Source: CBDDLD01 sp965250025 (GTDB taxonomy: Bacteria > Bacteroidota > Bacteroidia > Flavobacteriales > Flavobacteriaceae). Taken from it: a DNA stretch of 64,000 nucleotides. Under the pieces are notes generated by a model. It searched no databases and had not been told where the DNA came from. It saw only the letters and a program-made list of their open reading frames with translations. Numbering within the stretch: position 1 is the stretch's first letter; every line of letters starts with the position of its first letter. The stretch is from assembly GCA_965250025.1 (NCBI GenBank), contig OZ252283.1:3100001-3164000 (forward strand). The letters run 5' to 3'. A program made the translations under genes and the position numbers. Shown here piece by piece: positions 33,667 through 44,325 of the stretch.

Positions 33667-34539
33667 TTGCAGTTAGATCTACAACAGATTCCTCGAGTTA
33701 AAACCATAACCAAAGAGGATTTCATAAAAAACTACTTTAAGCCTCAAAAACCAGTGGTGATTGAGCGCTTTGTTGAGCATTGGCCTGCCTTTTCTAAATG
33801 GTCTCTGGATTATATGAAAGATGTTGCAGGAGATAAAACTGTACCGTTATATGATGACAGACCTGTAGATTATAAAGATGGCTTCAATGAAGCTCATGCT
33901 ACAATGAAAATGAGTGAGTATGTAGATCTGCTAAAGCGTGAACCTACAAAATTCAGAATCTTTCTATGGAATATTCTAAAAGAGGTCCCTCAACTTCAAA
34001 ATGACTTTAGTTATCCTGACTTTGGCCTAAGATTAATGAAAGGCTTGCCAATGTTATTCTTTGGAGGAAGAGACTCTTATACCTTTATGCATTATGATAT
34101 TGATTTGGCCAATATTTTTCATTTTCATTTTGAAGGCAAAAAGCAATGCATTTTATTTGATCAAAAACAAAGCAAATACCTATACAAGGTACCTCACGCT
34201 TTGATTACTCGCGAAGATATAGATTTTGCTAATCCTGATTTTGAAAAGTGGCCTGCTCTTAAGCATGCTAAAGGTTGGATATGCGAGCTTAATCATGGCG
34301 AAGTATTGTACATGCCTGAAGGATATTGGCATTACATGCGTTATCTTACACCAGGTTTTTCAATGAGTTTGAGAGCCATAGCAAGAAATCCAAAAAATTT
34401 AGCAAAAGCGGTCTATAATGTATTCATTATGCGTAGTACGGATAATTTAATGCGACGTTTGAGGGGGCAAAAATGGATCGATTGGAAAAACCGTTATGCC
34501 ATAAAAAGAACCCATAAAATCAATGGTTTCGGTCAGTAA
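33667..34539 (+). CDS. Cupin-like (JmjC-type) iron/2-oxoglutarate oxygenase
   Basis: A 290-residue protein of the cupin_8 family, related to JmjC hydroxylases. The metal ligands are visible as HYD (in TFMHYDIDLANIFHF) and the distal His in GYWHYMRY, and PVVIERFVEHWPAF near the N-terminus is typical. Start codon is TTG at 33667, with no suitable ATG. It follows bioB after 64 bases but has its own promoter box. Its last 20 bases overlap the end of recX on the other strand. Substrate unknown. Confidence 0.88.
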   Translation: MQLDLQQIPRVKTITKEDFIKNYFKPQKPVVIERFVEHWPAFSKWSLDYMKDVAGDKTVPLYDDRPVDYKDGFNEAHATMKMSEYVDLLKREPTKFRIFLWNILKEVPQLQNDFSYPDFGLRLMKGLPMLFFGGRDSYTFMHYDIDLANIFHFHFEGKKQCILFDQKQSKYLYKVPHALITREDIDFANPDFEKWPALKHAKGWICELNHGEVLYMPEGYWHYMRYLTPGFSMSLRAIARNPKNLAKAVYNVFIMRSTDNLMRRLRGQKWIDWKNRYAIKRTHKINGFGQ

Positions 34540-35005
34540 ACTCATTAATCTTTTCGTATATCAAATGCGACTCCCATCCTTTATACAAAAGGTGAGTTTT
34601 TAGTTTATTTTTTCTCTTTATAACGTCTTTTTCTCGAATTGAATCCCACTTTTTTTTCGCTAACTCGTCCAAAACTACGACATACTCCTCTTCAGAAATT
34701 TCCTTAAGTGCTTGGTTTATATTAACTTTGGCGATGTCTTTTTGCTTTAATTCATAAGTTAAACGACGTTTGCCCCAACCTTTTATTCTGAACTTACCCT
34801 GTACAAATGTTTTGGCAAAACGTTCTTCATTAAGAAAGTTATGCTGTATTAAATGGACAATAATAACGTCTATAGCTTCAGGAATCATTCGCATGTTTTG
34901 AAGTTTCCGCCTTACTTCTTGATGACAACGTTCTTGATAAGCACAGTAGTGTTCGAGCTTTTTTTTAGCTTCATCTACTGTGTATGTTTTTGGATTTAAC
35001 ATCAT
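34520..35005 (-). CDS. recX: Regulatory protein RecX
   Basis: Modulator of RecA, 161 residues. It is made of three-helix repeats with the conserved ERCHQEVRRKL and EERFAKTFVQGKFRIKGWGK blocks (the second spans residues about 77-96). The C-terminal 20 bases of the gene overlap the convergent cupin-like gene. Its own -7 box is not clear. No recA is in this window. Confidence 0.93.
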   Translation of the reverse strand: MMLNPKTYTVDEAKKKLEHYCAYQERCHQEVRRKLQNMRMIPEAIDVIIVHLIQHNFLNEERFAKTFVQGKFRIKGWGKRRLTYELKQKDIAKVNINQALKEISEEEYVVVLDELAKKKWDSIREKDVIKRKNKLKTHLLYKGWESHLIYEKINEFTDRNH

Positions 35006-35095
35006 CCAAAAATAACAATAGTATAATATTTAGAGTATATATAATATATAATTTAGCGAATCTAAAAAAACACCAAATCTAAAAACCACCTAAAG

Positions 35096-38000
35096 ATGAA
35101 AAAAAAGATTACCCTCTATTCTTATTTTACAATCTTAGCCTTTTTTCTAGGTTTATCTTACAGTAGTTCGCAAACTACATTGGCCAAAGAAGATATTGCT
35201 ATTATTGGTGTTAATACCGATAATGAAGATTTCACATTTCTGTTAAGAACCGATATTACGACCAATACTGAAATTCATTTTAGCGATAATGAAGTTAATG
35301 CCGGAGGTACAGGTATTGATAGTAAAAACGAAGGTGTGGTATTGTTTACTGCAGCCATGGACTATCCTTGTGGTACAGTTATAAGCTATCTCAATAATAG
35401 TGCTGAGTTCACTACTGTTAATGGCAGCTTTATCTTAGGTAATGGCGGTGATGAAGTTTTAGCATTTCAAGGTTATGATGCTGTTGCTGATACTTGGACG
35501 ACATTTTTACATGCCAACGTAGAGTTAACCCCTACGCTCCCTGTAGGCTTTACTGCCGCTGATATTGTCGACGGCACTAATGACAACAGAGAATATAACG
35601 GAAGTACTGCTAATCCAACATGGGCTGATTTAAATACTATTGCTAATTACAACGAAGGTGCAAATTTTGGATCCATTAATCTAAATACTACCGCATTTAC
35701 CTGTGCTGCAGCCTGTACGCCTACACATACTATAACTTCTTACAACCCTACGTCGGGTCCAATAGATACGCATGTAACGATTATTGGTACTGGTTTTACA
35801 GCTGGTACTACTGTGGCTTTTAATGGTAATCCTGCCAACATCATCTCTCAAGATAATACAACATTGGTTGTTGAGGTTACCACAGGAAGCACTACTGGTG
35901 TTATTACCGTGACAGAATCTGGTTGTGGTTTAGATACTATTGGCAATTTTACTCTTATTGAAACTTCAGGAACCTGTACAGCTTCAACATTTACAGACGT
36001 TATCATTACTGAAGTTTATGATAGTGATGGCGGAAACAACTGGTATATGGAACTTTACAATCCAACTAGTGTAGCTATAAATCTTGATGCGCCAACAACA
36101 GACTATGCCATAGAGCGCTATGCTAATATTGGTGGTGGCGCCCCATCAAGAACTATTGATCTGACTGGGACCATTGCTGCAAATAGTGTTTTCACAATCA
36201 ATCTGGGGGATTCAGCTGATAATTGCATTTTTACTGCTGACTTTACTGATGCAGGAGCTGGTATTAATGCTAATGATGAAATAAGACTTCTTAAAAATGG
36301 TGCTGATCTTGATGTTGTTCATGCGCCTAATAATGATGGGTATTCCATATTAAGAGATGTAAATGCTACCGGGCCTGCTACAGTTTTTAATGCTACGGAC
36401 TGGACAACCAACAATACTGAATCCTGTGCTGATATAGGTACATTTAATCCACCTGCTTCAGGTACACCTGTAGTTAATACGCAACCCGTTGATGTTACAA
36501 ATTGTTCAAATTACACCTTCTCCGTTACGGCTACTGCCGGTAATGGTGGTGCTTTAACATATCAATGGAAATATAATGATGGTACTTCAGCGAATTGGTT
36601 TGATGTTACTAATGCCGCTTTTAACCCTGGAACCGTTACCGGAGAAACCACAAACGCATTGGCTATTGTTGGAATTGATATTGATGGGTATCAGTTTTAT
36701 TGTGAAGTCACAGAAAATGCATTGTGTACTGTTGCCAGCAATGCGGCTCAGGTCTCTGCCCAATCGACGACATGGAATGGAATCATGTGGAATAACGGTG
36801 CTCCTAATATCAATGTAAAAGCCATCATAAACGGTAATTATGACACCTCTGTAAATGGAAGCTTTAGTGCATGTAGCTTAACTGTTAATGCTACTTACAC
36901 ACTAACAATACTTAATAACGATTATATTGAAATTCAAAATGATATTGTATCTAATGGCGATATTGAAGTAGAAACTCAAGGCGCTGTTGTTCAAATCAAT
37001 GATAATGCTACGGCTTCCGGAACAGGAACCATGCAAGTTACCAAGACTACTGCGCCAATGAATAACTGGTACGAATACACCTATTGGAGTACTCCGGTTT
37101 CCGGAATTACCATTGATAATGCATTAACAGATGCTGATCCAACAAGACGTTTTTGGTTTAATGGTGAAAACTACCTTGATGCTACTCAAGAAACTAATAA
37201 TAATAACGCTACTGTTCCCGGGCAAGACGACATCGATGATGATGGTAATGACTGGACCCCGGTAGCCGGAACCGATATTATGCAACCAGGGGTTGGTTAT
37301 GCCTCTACTCACTTATCGACATTATTTACAGGGCCACCAATGACTCCTCCGCCATATCAGTTTGATTATGTGTTTATCGGGGCTTTTAATAACGGTATTT
37401 TTAATGTGCCTGTATACAGAAATGATAGTGAAACAGCGGATACGAATTGGAACTTCATTGGAAATCCATACCCCTCTGCGATTCGTGTTACAGACTTTTT
37501 TAATGAAAATGCTCGAGTACTTAATGCTAATGGTGCTATAGATGGCGCTATACATTTCTGGTCTCAAGATACTCCACCAGACGCTAATAATAATGGAAAT
37601 GAGAATCTAAACTTTACGCAATCAGACTATGCTACGATCAATTCTGTTGGTGGTACCTCACCAAGTTTAGACGGTAATGTTCCTAATGGATTCATTCCCT
37701 CTGGTCAGGGGTTCTTTGTTTCCATGAGTGATACTGCCACACCAATCTCAACTACTGGAGATATTAGTACTGCAAATGTTGTTTTTAATAATTCTATGAG
37801 AGTTACAGGAAATAACACTCAGTTCTTCAGAATTGACCCATCATCTCAGGATAATAAACTATGGCTGAATCTTCTTTCTGATAATGGTGTATTTAGTCAA
37901 ATCCTCGTAGGTTATGTTAATGGTGCGTCCAATGGTTATGATGGTGCATACTATGATGCTCCAAGAAATTTATCTACAGGTGCACACTCTATTTTATATT

Positions 38001-38554
38001 CTAGAATTGAGAATTCTGACAAAAAATTTGCCATTCAAGGGAAATCTGAAGGTGATCTGACTCTTGAAGAAGTTATTAAATTAGGATTTTATACTTCTAT
38101 AAATGAAGCAACCATATATACCTTATCAATTGCTCAGCTAGAAGGTCAGTTTCTAAATGAGAATACTATTTATCTCATTGATCATTTATTAAATACCGTG
38201 CATGACCTTAGTACTGATTATGCATTTACCTCTGAAACCGGAGAGTTTAATAATCGTTTTGAAATTGTATTTACTGCTGATTTATTGTCTGTAAATGACA
38301 ATGAATTGACTGAAGGTGATTTAACCATAAATGAATTGGATAGTGGTGAAGTTAATTTCAATATTTCTAATGGTAATGTCGATATCGTTAAGGTAGAAAT
38401 TATTGATATGCTTGGCCGCATTATATATCAATTAAATGGTTCTTCTTCTAATGAAACGTATAACTTGTCTAAGCTTAGCAAGGCTCCATACATTGCCAGG
38501 GTGACACTTTCTAACGAATTAGTAATTACTAAGAAAGCTATAAAACGCTTTTAA
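35096..38554 (+). CDS. Large type IX-secreted protein with IPT/TIG and lamin-tail-like domains
   Basis: Secreted protein of 1152 residues. After a signal peptide (about 1-26) come an N-terminal lamin-tail-like region (about 30-200), an IPT/TIG domain (about 212-285, with TSGPIDTHVTIIGTGFTAGT), a second lamin-tail-like domain (about 303-440, ITEVYDSDGGNNWYMELYNP), an Ig-like domain (about 455-555) and long repeats of Asn-rich beta structure. The last 80 residues form a type A sorting domain (VEIIDMLGRIIYQLNG, ending VITKKAIKRF), so it is a type IX secretion substrate attached to or released from the surface. Adhesion is possible, not shown. No enzyme motif seen. Confidence 0.87.
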   Translation: MKKKITLYSYFTILAFFLGLSYSSSQTTLAKEDIAIIGVNTDNEDFTFLLRTDITTNTEIHFSDNEVNAGGTGIDSKNEGVVLFTAAMDYPCGTVISYLNNSAEFTTVNGSFILGNGGDEVLAFQGYDAVADTWTTFLHANVELTPTLPVGFTAADIVDGTNDNREYNGSTANPTWADLNTIANYNEGANFGSINLNTTAFTCAAACTPTHTITSYNPTSGPIDTHVTIIGTGFTAGTTVAFNGNPANIISQDNTTLVVEVTTGSTTGVITVTESGCGLDTIGNFTLIETSGTCTASTFTDVIITEVYDSDGGNNWYMELYNPTSVAINLDAPTTDYAIERYANIGGGAPSRTIDLTGTIAANSVFTINLGDSADNCIFTADFTDAGAGINANDEIRLLKNGADLDVVHAPNNDGYSILRDVNATGPATVFNATDWTTNNTESCADIGTFNPPASGTPVVNTQPVDVTNCSNYTFSVTATAGNGGALTYQWKYNDGTSANWFDVTNAAFNPGTVTGETTNALAIVGIDIDGYQFYCEVTENALCTVASNAAQVSAQSTTWNGIMWNNGAPNINVKAIINGNYDTSVNGSFSACSLTVNATYTLTILNNDYIEIQNDIVSNGDIEVETQGAVVQINDNATASGTGTMQVTKTTAPMNNWYEYTYWSTPVSGITIDNALTDADPTRRFWFNGENYLDATQETNNNNATVPGQDDIDDDGNDWTPVAGTDIMQPGVGYASTHLSTLFTGPPMTPPPYQFDYVFIGAFNNGIFNVPVYRNDSETADTNWNFIGNPYPSAIRVTDFFNENARVLNANGAIDGAIHFWSQDTPPDANNNGNENLNFTQSDYATINSVGGTSPSLDGNVPNGFIPSGQGFFVSMSDTATPISTTGDISTANVVFNNSMRVTGNNTQFFRIDPSSQDNKLWLNLLSDNGVFSQILVGYVNGASNGYDGAYYDAPRNLSTGAHSILYSRIENSDKKFAIQGKSEGDLTLEEVIKLGFYTSINEATIYTLSIAQLEGQFLNENTIYLIDHLLNTVHDLSTDYAFTSETGEFNNRFEIVFTADLLSVNDNELTEGDLTINELDSGEVNFNISNGNVDIVKVEIIDMLGRIIYQLNGSSSNETYNLSKLSKAPYIARVTLSNELVITKKAIKRF

Positions 38555-38575
38555 TTATAACTAAAATACGTTTTA

Positions 38576-41038
38576 CTAGAGTGTATATTTAACTGCTAAG
38601 ATTAAATTTCTTCCCGGAGCAGAAATTCCTGAAGAATAAGGTCTATACCTTTGGTCTGTTATATTCTCTAAACTGGCTGTAACTGATAGTGAACTATTGA
38701 ATTTGTAATGACTACGCAAATTTAAAGTATACCATGAAGGCGAGTATGGGTTGCCATTTTTATCTAAAGCATAAATATATGGCTTTGCTATTTCCGACTG
38801 TGCCAATTCATTAAATGAAAGTTCATTATTATACTCTGCAAAAGCATCGATTTCTAATTTTTCATTTTGCCATATAAAGTGTGTATTTCCAAATTCGGGG
38901 GCTACATGTCTTATGGGAACCTCAGCACCTGACTCATCCTCTTCAGTACCACCAATAACATTGTATTGTGTTCTAAGCTTCATATGTTTTGAAAGCTTAA
39001 CTTCTGCCCCCATTTCAAACCCATAAATCCAGGATTTCGAAGCATTTTGTATGGCTTGCACATTACTTAGCTCGCCATCGTAAAGAATTTCTGTTTCTCC
39101 ATTTATTGAAAACCCTCTTCTGATCAATGCATTATCTAAAAAGGTATAATAGGTTGCCAAATCTAAAACAACGACATCTTCAAAATTTAATTTCAAGCCT
39201 AGTTCGCCGCCATAAGCATACTCCGGATCCAAATCGTTATTAGGCACTACTACTGATCCCGGTTCTGAATCAAATACTTTGCCTATATCATCAATATTAG
39301 GTGCTCTAAATGCTGTTGACGCATTTAGTTTCCACTGGATAATGTTATTTGGTATCCAACTAATGCCTGCAGTTCCTGTTAAGGCTCCAGAATTTATCTT
39401 AGAGGTATTAAACGGAAGGTTTAAGAACACGTTATTCTCTCTAAAATCTGCTCTTGAAAACACATGATTATAACGCAATCCCGACTGGAATGTAAATTTA
39501 GGGTTAGGTTTATATTTTATACTAGTATATGCCGCTATAGATTGCCAAGTAGAGCCATTAGGGTATCTTGTCACTGTCGATGTACTGGTGTTATCAGTAA
39601 TATTAATTTCTTTTGCATCTGACGAGATATAATTATATAGATATTCTAAGCCATAGAACATACTGGTTCTTCCGGATAGTTGTTTTTCAAAATCTGCATT
39701 AAAAGAAATAGCATCTACCGATTCTGAGCGAACTTCTCTAAGATCAGATTGATAATCTCTATCTTCCCTACTTTCTTTAAAATTCTGATATGCTAATGTC
39801 GCTTGTATTTTATCGTATAAATTTGAGCTGCTGCTCAGTTTAGTAACTTGCAAATTTCCCATAAACCATTTTTGAGGCCCATAATTCCATTCTGCAGATC
39901 TGGGCAACCCTTCATTATCATTTCTTAATAATCTATCGTACCTAGAATAGTCTGAAGTTTCGCTGTAATATAGATTAAAATCAAAATTCAAATTATCAGA
40001 AGGCTCATACCTTACCTTCTGAAGTAAGTTGATTTGATTATATCCTGTAGGTGTTTGTATCAGTGGATCAGGATTATTAACCACAACATCTTCACCGTCT
40101 CGTCTTTCAACAAATGTTGATCTCAAATAGTCATCTGGTCCATGTCTACCCATCCTAAGGTCATCAAAACTAGAATAAGTGATATTACTTAAAAAGGCCC
40201 ATTTTTTAAATCCAATATTAAAATCAAGATGGCCTGTGCTTTCTATATTAGCATCCGAATACCTCAACATTGCATTGGCTTTAAAAAAAATATCATCCTT
40301 ATAGGATAACTCCGGTTTTTTTGTATAAAAACTCATTACGCCCCCTATTGCATCACTACCATATACTACAGAACCTGCACCTAAGGTTATTTCTGTATTT
40401 CTAATTGAGAAGGGGTCAATAGAAATCACATTCTGAACATTTCCACCTCTGAATATGGCATTATTCATTCTTACACCATCTACTGTTAATAGCAACCGAT
40501 TAGTCGAAAACCCTCTTATAATAGGGCTCCCTCCGCCCAGTTGACTCTTTTGAATAAAAATATTTCCTGAATTTTCTAACAAATCCGCACTAGTCTGCGG
40601 ATTAGCAAGCTCTATATCCTTTGTATCGATACTTACGATGGTCTGCGGCACATCTCGTTTACTCTGTTCAAACTTTGAAGCTGAAATGACTACTTGTTTC
40701 AAATCTTCTACACTTGGTTTCAAGTATATTACAAAATTACGAGTTTCTATTTCTGATTTTCTTATCTCTACTTTTTCATATAATAAGTTTTGAAAATAGA
40801 GAACTTCATTAGTGTCAAAAATACTAATATCCGCTAATCCGTTTAAATTAGTAACAACAGACTTGTTCTTTTTAAAATTGTAAATGGCAACGCCGCTTAT
40901 TGGGATATTAGTATCCTCCTCAATAACAGTTATATTCTGAGAGCTTATTAGCTTAGCGATAAAAAAAAGTAATAAAAAGGTATAAAACCTTCTTACTCTA
41001 ACATTTCTATGGTCTTTGTATAAAGCCGTCTTCAACAT
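38576..41038 (-). CDS. TonB-dependent receptor
   Basis: Outer-membrane receptor of 820 residues. A signal peptide (ends LISSQ) leads into a carboxypeptidase-like N-terminal domain (GVAIYNFKKNKSVVTNLNGL), then the TonB-box-like LKQVVISASKF, the plug with GGGSPIIRGFSTNRLLLTVD and the barrel, ending in SAPGRNLILAVKYTL. The motifs GGGSPIIRGF and RMNNAIFRGG are like those in hemin- or iron-siderophore receptors (TonB plug family), but the ligand cannot be read. It precedes recO on the same strand only in order; 36 bases separate them. Confidence 0.92.
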   Translation of the reverse strand: MLKTALYKDHRNVRVRRFYTFLLLFFIAKLISSQNITVIEEDTNIPISGVAIYNFKKNKSVVTNLNGLADISIFDTNEVLYFQNLLYEKVEIRKSEIETRNFVIYLKPSVEDLKQVVISASKFEQSKRDVPQTIVSIDTKDIELANPQTSADLLENSGNIFIQKSQLGGGSPIIRGFSTNRLLLTVDGVRMNNAIFRGGNVQNVISIDPFSIRNTEITLGAGSVVYGSDAIGGVMSFYTKKPELSYKDDIFFKANAMLRYSDANIESTGHLDFNIGFKKWAFLSNITYSSFDDLRMGRHGPDDYLRSTFVERRDGEDVVVNNPDPLIQTPTGYNQINLLQKVRYEPSDNLNFDFNLYYSETSDYSRYDRLLRNDNEGLPRSAEWNYGPQKWFMGNLQVTKLSSSSNLYDKIQATLAYQNFKESREDRDYQSDLREVRSESVDAISFNADFEKQLSGRTSMFYGLEYLYNYISSDAKEINITDNTSTSTVTRYPNGSTWQSIAAYTSIKYKPNPKFTFQSGLRYNHVFSRADFRENNVFLNLPFNTSKINSGALTGTAGISWIPNNIIQWKLNASTAFRAPNIDDIGKVFDSEPGSVVVPNNDLDPEYAYGGELGLKLNFEDVVVLDLATYYTFLDNALIRRGFSINGETEILYDGELSNVQAIQNASKSWIYGFEMGAEVKLSKHMKLRTQYNVIGGTEEDESGAEVPIRHVAPEFGNTHFIWQNEKLEIDAFAEYNNELSFNELAQSEIAKPYIYALDKNGNPYSPSWYTLNLRSHYKFNSSLSVTASLENITDQRYRPYSSGISAPGRNLILAVKYTL

Positions 41039-41074
41039 GCCTCTATCTCAATAATTACTTATTAAAAAAACCTA

Positions 41075-41794
41075 TCAATGAAATACTTCATTAAGCACTT
41101 GTAATGATTTTGGTTTTTTAAAATCCCCCAAATGTAGCTCAAAATAATACAATAACATACTCAAAAAGTCTTGGCGTCGTGCTGAACTTATTTTGATTTT
41201 ATTTAATGCATCAAAATTTGTACCTAACAGGAGTTTTAACAGTGTTAAATTATCTCCCGAAACAGTGTACATAGAGTTTTTTGAAGCTTCAAACACGCCT
41301 TTTTCCATATTAAAATGGGGAAATTCCATGTTTTTATGCTCCGGATAGAACCCCAAGTACTTTGTAAGTTTCAGTAAAAAAAGTAAATGAAAGTTAGCAT
41401 ATTTGTCTTCCGTATTTAAATATTGCATTGATAATTCTATAAAATGAAATAAGTCTTCATTGGGCTCCTCTTCTTTTAAGGTGCTATTTAACACATCGGA
41501 TAAAAAAAAGGTTATAGCACTTTTATACACATCATTATAGATTGTTGTATATAGATAGCTAAACTTTACTTCTTTTATAGTTTGTAGTGATCTGTTGGGC
41601 TTATAAGACTCTTCTATTAATAGTTGTGATAAAGGTTGAAAATATACTTTTTTCGACGTCCCTTTCTTGCTTTTAAAAGCACTACGTATTATGTAGCTAA
41701 CAATTCCTCTTTGCTTCGTATAACAGCGAACTATTAGGTCGCTATCTTTATACTTTGTTTGAGAAAGTACAATAAGTTTAGTTTTTGTAAGCAT
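41075..41794 (-). CDS. recO: DNA repair protein RecO
   Basis: RecFOR pathway mediator that loads RecA on gaps, 239 residues. The N-terminal OB fold shows IVLSQTKYKDSDLIVRCYT and the following GIVSYIIRSAFKSKKGTSK; the C-terminal helical half is as expected, but the zinc-binding cysteines found in some RecO are not present, which is common in this phylum. It starts 13 bases after porZ, in the porZ-recO order seen in flavobacteria. Confidence 0.94.
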   Translation of the reverse strand: MLTKTKLIVLSQTKYKDSDLIVRCYTKQRGIVSYIIRSAFKSKKGTSKKVYFQPLSQLLIEESYKPNRSLQTIKEVKFSYLYTTIYNDVYKSAITFFLSDVLNSTLKEEEPNEDLFHFIELSMQYLNTEDKYANFHLLFLLKLTKYLGFYPEHKNMEFPHFNMEKGVFEASKNSMYTVSGDNLTLLKLLLGTNFDALNKIKISSARRQDFLSMLLYYFELHLGDFKKPKSLQVLNEVFH

Positions 41795-41807
41795 GAATGT
41801 TATAAAC

Positions 41808-44201
41808 TTACTTCCCTCTCACAATAAGTAATTTTAAAACTTTTGTTTCGAAGGAATTGAGATCAGAGATCATAATCAAATATACTCCTGTGGCTACTAT
41901 GCTATTGGCTAGGTTTCTACCATTCCATATACCTGTACCTCCATCAATTGCAAAATTGTAGTTCGCTGAGGACGATCTTAAATTTACATTAGACTGGGCC
42001 TCAGCTACTAGGTTACCTTCAATGTCAGTAATTTTAACATTGACATTTTCAGTAAGCCCACTTATTTTAACGCCCTTTGTAATATCATTTAAATCGTTAT
42101 ACCCTAACAGATCATATTCTGGTCTCACAGGGTTTGGATATGTAAACGCATTGCTAAGGGTCTCTTCTGGCTTCGATCCTCCGGCAGAAAAGGATACTAA
42201 CCCTCTATCTGTCCCAATATATACTGTTCCGGAGTTAGAGTCTATGGATATGTCAGTTATAAGATTTGAAGGTAATGGTGAATTGTCAGTAGTAAAATGA
42301 TATATGGTATTCTGACCATCAGGCGAAAAATAAAAAATCCCGGAAGACAAGGTACCTACCCACTTATTGTTTGAGCCGTCCACCTTAATATCTGTAACAT
42401 ACTGATCTTGAAGTAATTCTTTTGGAATCCCGTCTTCTAGGATAACAATTTCATTAACTCTGATATTTTCTTCTTCGAAAAAGTTAGAGGTATTAAACAA
42501 TACTCTCAACCCAAAACTTGTACCTATCCATAATTGATTCCTGTTATCCAATGCTATAGATCTAACCTGATCACTAGGCATATTTTGTTCTTCTCCAAAA
42601 ATATTTTTAATACGCTGACCTGAATTATTTTCGTTATAGGCTATTAATCCATTTGTGTATGCTGCCAACCATTTTGTGCCATTACCATCAACAAGAATAT
42701 CTCCAAAACCTGTTTCATCAGTGGCTCCATTAAATATAAGGTCAGTAAAGCTATAACTCTCCCAGTTACCTGTACCTGGATCATATGATTTAAGTGGGCT
42801 ATCAATCCTACTGGTTATTGACCATAACTTCCCTGAATCGTCAAAAACATTCCCAGCAACTCTTATTCCTACAAAGTTTGGGTTACTAGGCAGTATAAGT
42901 GATTCCAAGCCGCTATTGGTATTGTCGTATAATATAGTTGGTTCAAAATCATTAAACTCTAAAATTCCATCCTTGAATGAACTTATAAAAACCTGACTCG
43001 GATTAAATGGATTAACACTTATGTAACATAAATTACGAGCAGATAGAAGGTTATCAAATGGAATACTGGTCCATTCCTCGTCTCTCAAATAACTCATGCC
43101 TCTTGAACGTAATGGAAAAGAATTAAAAGCATTAGTATAATCCCCATAAGTGGCCCAAACTACTCCGGTCTCAGCATTCAACTTAAATATATTATTGGCA
43201 ATTGGCCCATTTGGTTTAATCTCCTGGTACGTAGAATTATCTGCTAAACTTGCTCTTAAAACTCCAAAACCTTGAGTGCCAATATATACATCTTGACCAA
43301 GAATTACAGCATCTTTAAATTCAGTATCAAAATCTGCATTGGGTTGAAAGGTGTCTACCAATTGAATATTAATATCATAACCATAAATAGCATTGGAGGT
43401 TGAGAACATGATCTTATCTGCTGTTATGTCTGTTTTTCTGGAGACTGCTGGTAAATTGGTAATTATTGTTGGGTTTTGTCCACCTATAAGTTCATATAAA
43501 CTCGCATTGCTTCTGACGGAATAAACATTACCATTAAAGGTATCTATTGTAAAATAATCCCCCCCGATAATTGTTGTCCACTGTTGATAATCAATTAAGT
43601 TCGGATTAGACAAACTAGCTTTTTTAATTCCATTATTGTCATTACAAGCTGCAAAGATCTCTCCATTATAAATGGTAACCTGATTAACTATAATTTGAGA
43701 CCCTCCATTGCCTATAAAATAGGTGTCTCCAAATTCTAAACGATCTATATCATATACTGATATCCCATAATCTGTGGAGATGTATATTAATCCTTCATTT
43801 TCATAAAAGTGGTTAATGACTTTATCATTGGGTGGTATGTTCTGTTTATTAAGGATGTCAACTACTGAAAATACATCATTGTCAATCTCAGAATATATTT
43901 CTATTAAGCCTGTTTGATATCCAATTAACAATGACGAATAATTTTCACTATAATAAATCGCAGAAATATTACCTCCGGATAACCCGTTAACAGTATTAAT
44001 AGTTTCTAACTCAAGCGTATTAACATCATAACTAAAAATCGCATTCTCGGCTGCTGCATATATTTTAGTTTCGCTTTTAGTTACATCGGTAATGTTATTA
44101 TATGAGAAATGACCTTGCCATAAATTAGAAAAATCTTGACCTTCAACATTAAGAACAGAAAAAATAGTAACGCCTAAAACGAGTACAATCCTTTTAATCA
44201 T
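41808..44201 (-). CDS. porZ: Type IX secretion protein PorZ
   Basis: A cell-surface beta-propeller protein of the attachment complex that helps link A-LPS to type IX secretion substrates. The 797 residues start at ATG 44201 (a TTG six bases earlier is less likely). After a signal peptide (ends NVEGQ) two seven-bladed propellers follow, with repeats like NQLWIGTSFGLRVL and TVYIGTDRGLVSF; NITDVTKSETKIYAAAENAI near the N-terminus is typical. The C-terminal 90 residues (ITDIEGNLVAEAQ, ending FETKVLKLLIVRGK) are a type A sorting-domain-like sequence. Downstream lies recO. Confidence 0.9.
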   Translation of the reverse strand: MIKRIVLVLGVTIFSVLNVEGQDFSNLWQGHFSYNNITDVTKSETKIYAAAENAIFSYDVNTLELETINTVNGLSGGNISAIYYSENYSSLLIGYQTGLIEIYSEIDNDVFSVVDILNKQNIPPNDKVINHFYENEGLIYISTDYGISVYDIDRLEFGDTYFIGNGGSQIIVNQVTIYNGEIFAACNDNNGIKKASLSNPNLIDYQQWTTIIGGDYFTIDTFNGNVYSVRSNASLYELIGGQNPTIITNLPAVSRKTDITADKIMFSTSNAIYGYDINIQLVDTFQPNADFDTEFKDAVILGQDVYIGTQGFGVLRASLADNSTYQEIKPNGPIANNIFKLNAETGVVWATYGDYTNAFNSFPLRSRGMSYLRDEEWTSIPFDNLLSARNLCYISVNPFNPSQVFISSFKDGILEFNDFEPTILYDNTNSGLESLILPSNPNFVGIRVAGNVFDDSGKLWSITSRIDSPLKSYDPGTGNWESYSFTDLIFNGATDETGFGDILVDGNGTKWLAAYTNGLIAYNENNSGQRIKNIFGEEQNMPSDQVRSIALDNRNQLWIGTSFGLRVLFNTSNFFEEENIRVNEIVILEDGIPKELLQDQYVTDIKVDGSNNKWVGTLSSGIFYFSPDGQNTIYHFTTDNSPLPSNLITDISIDSNSGTVYIGTDRGLVSFSAGGSKPEETLSNAFTYPNPVRPEYDLLGYNDLNDITKGVKISGLTENVNVKITDIEGNLVAEAQSNVNLRSSSANYNFAIDGGTGIWNGRNLANSIVATGVYLIMISDLNSFETKVLKLLIVRGK

Positions 44202-44270
44202 CAGCAATTATTTTATTCAAAGATATTTAATACTAACGATAATTTTAAACTATTCATATATAATAACGAA

Positions 44271-44303
44271 AAAAGCTTCTAAAACTAATGTTCAGAAGCT
44301 TTT
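44271..44303 (-). terminator. Terminator after gdhA
   Basis: On the minus strand AAAAGCTTCT and AGAAGCTTTT form a ten-pair stem followed by a T run, 23 bases after the gdhA stop and before porZ. Confidence 0.8.
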
Positions 44304-44325
44304 CTACTTATACTATTATAGTTAT

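Noticed and set aside
36576..38421. Several short frames inside the type IX-secreted protein gene
   Set aside because: Shadows of the long frame, which has signal peptide, domains and sorting domain.
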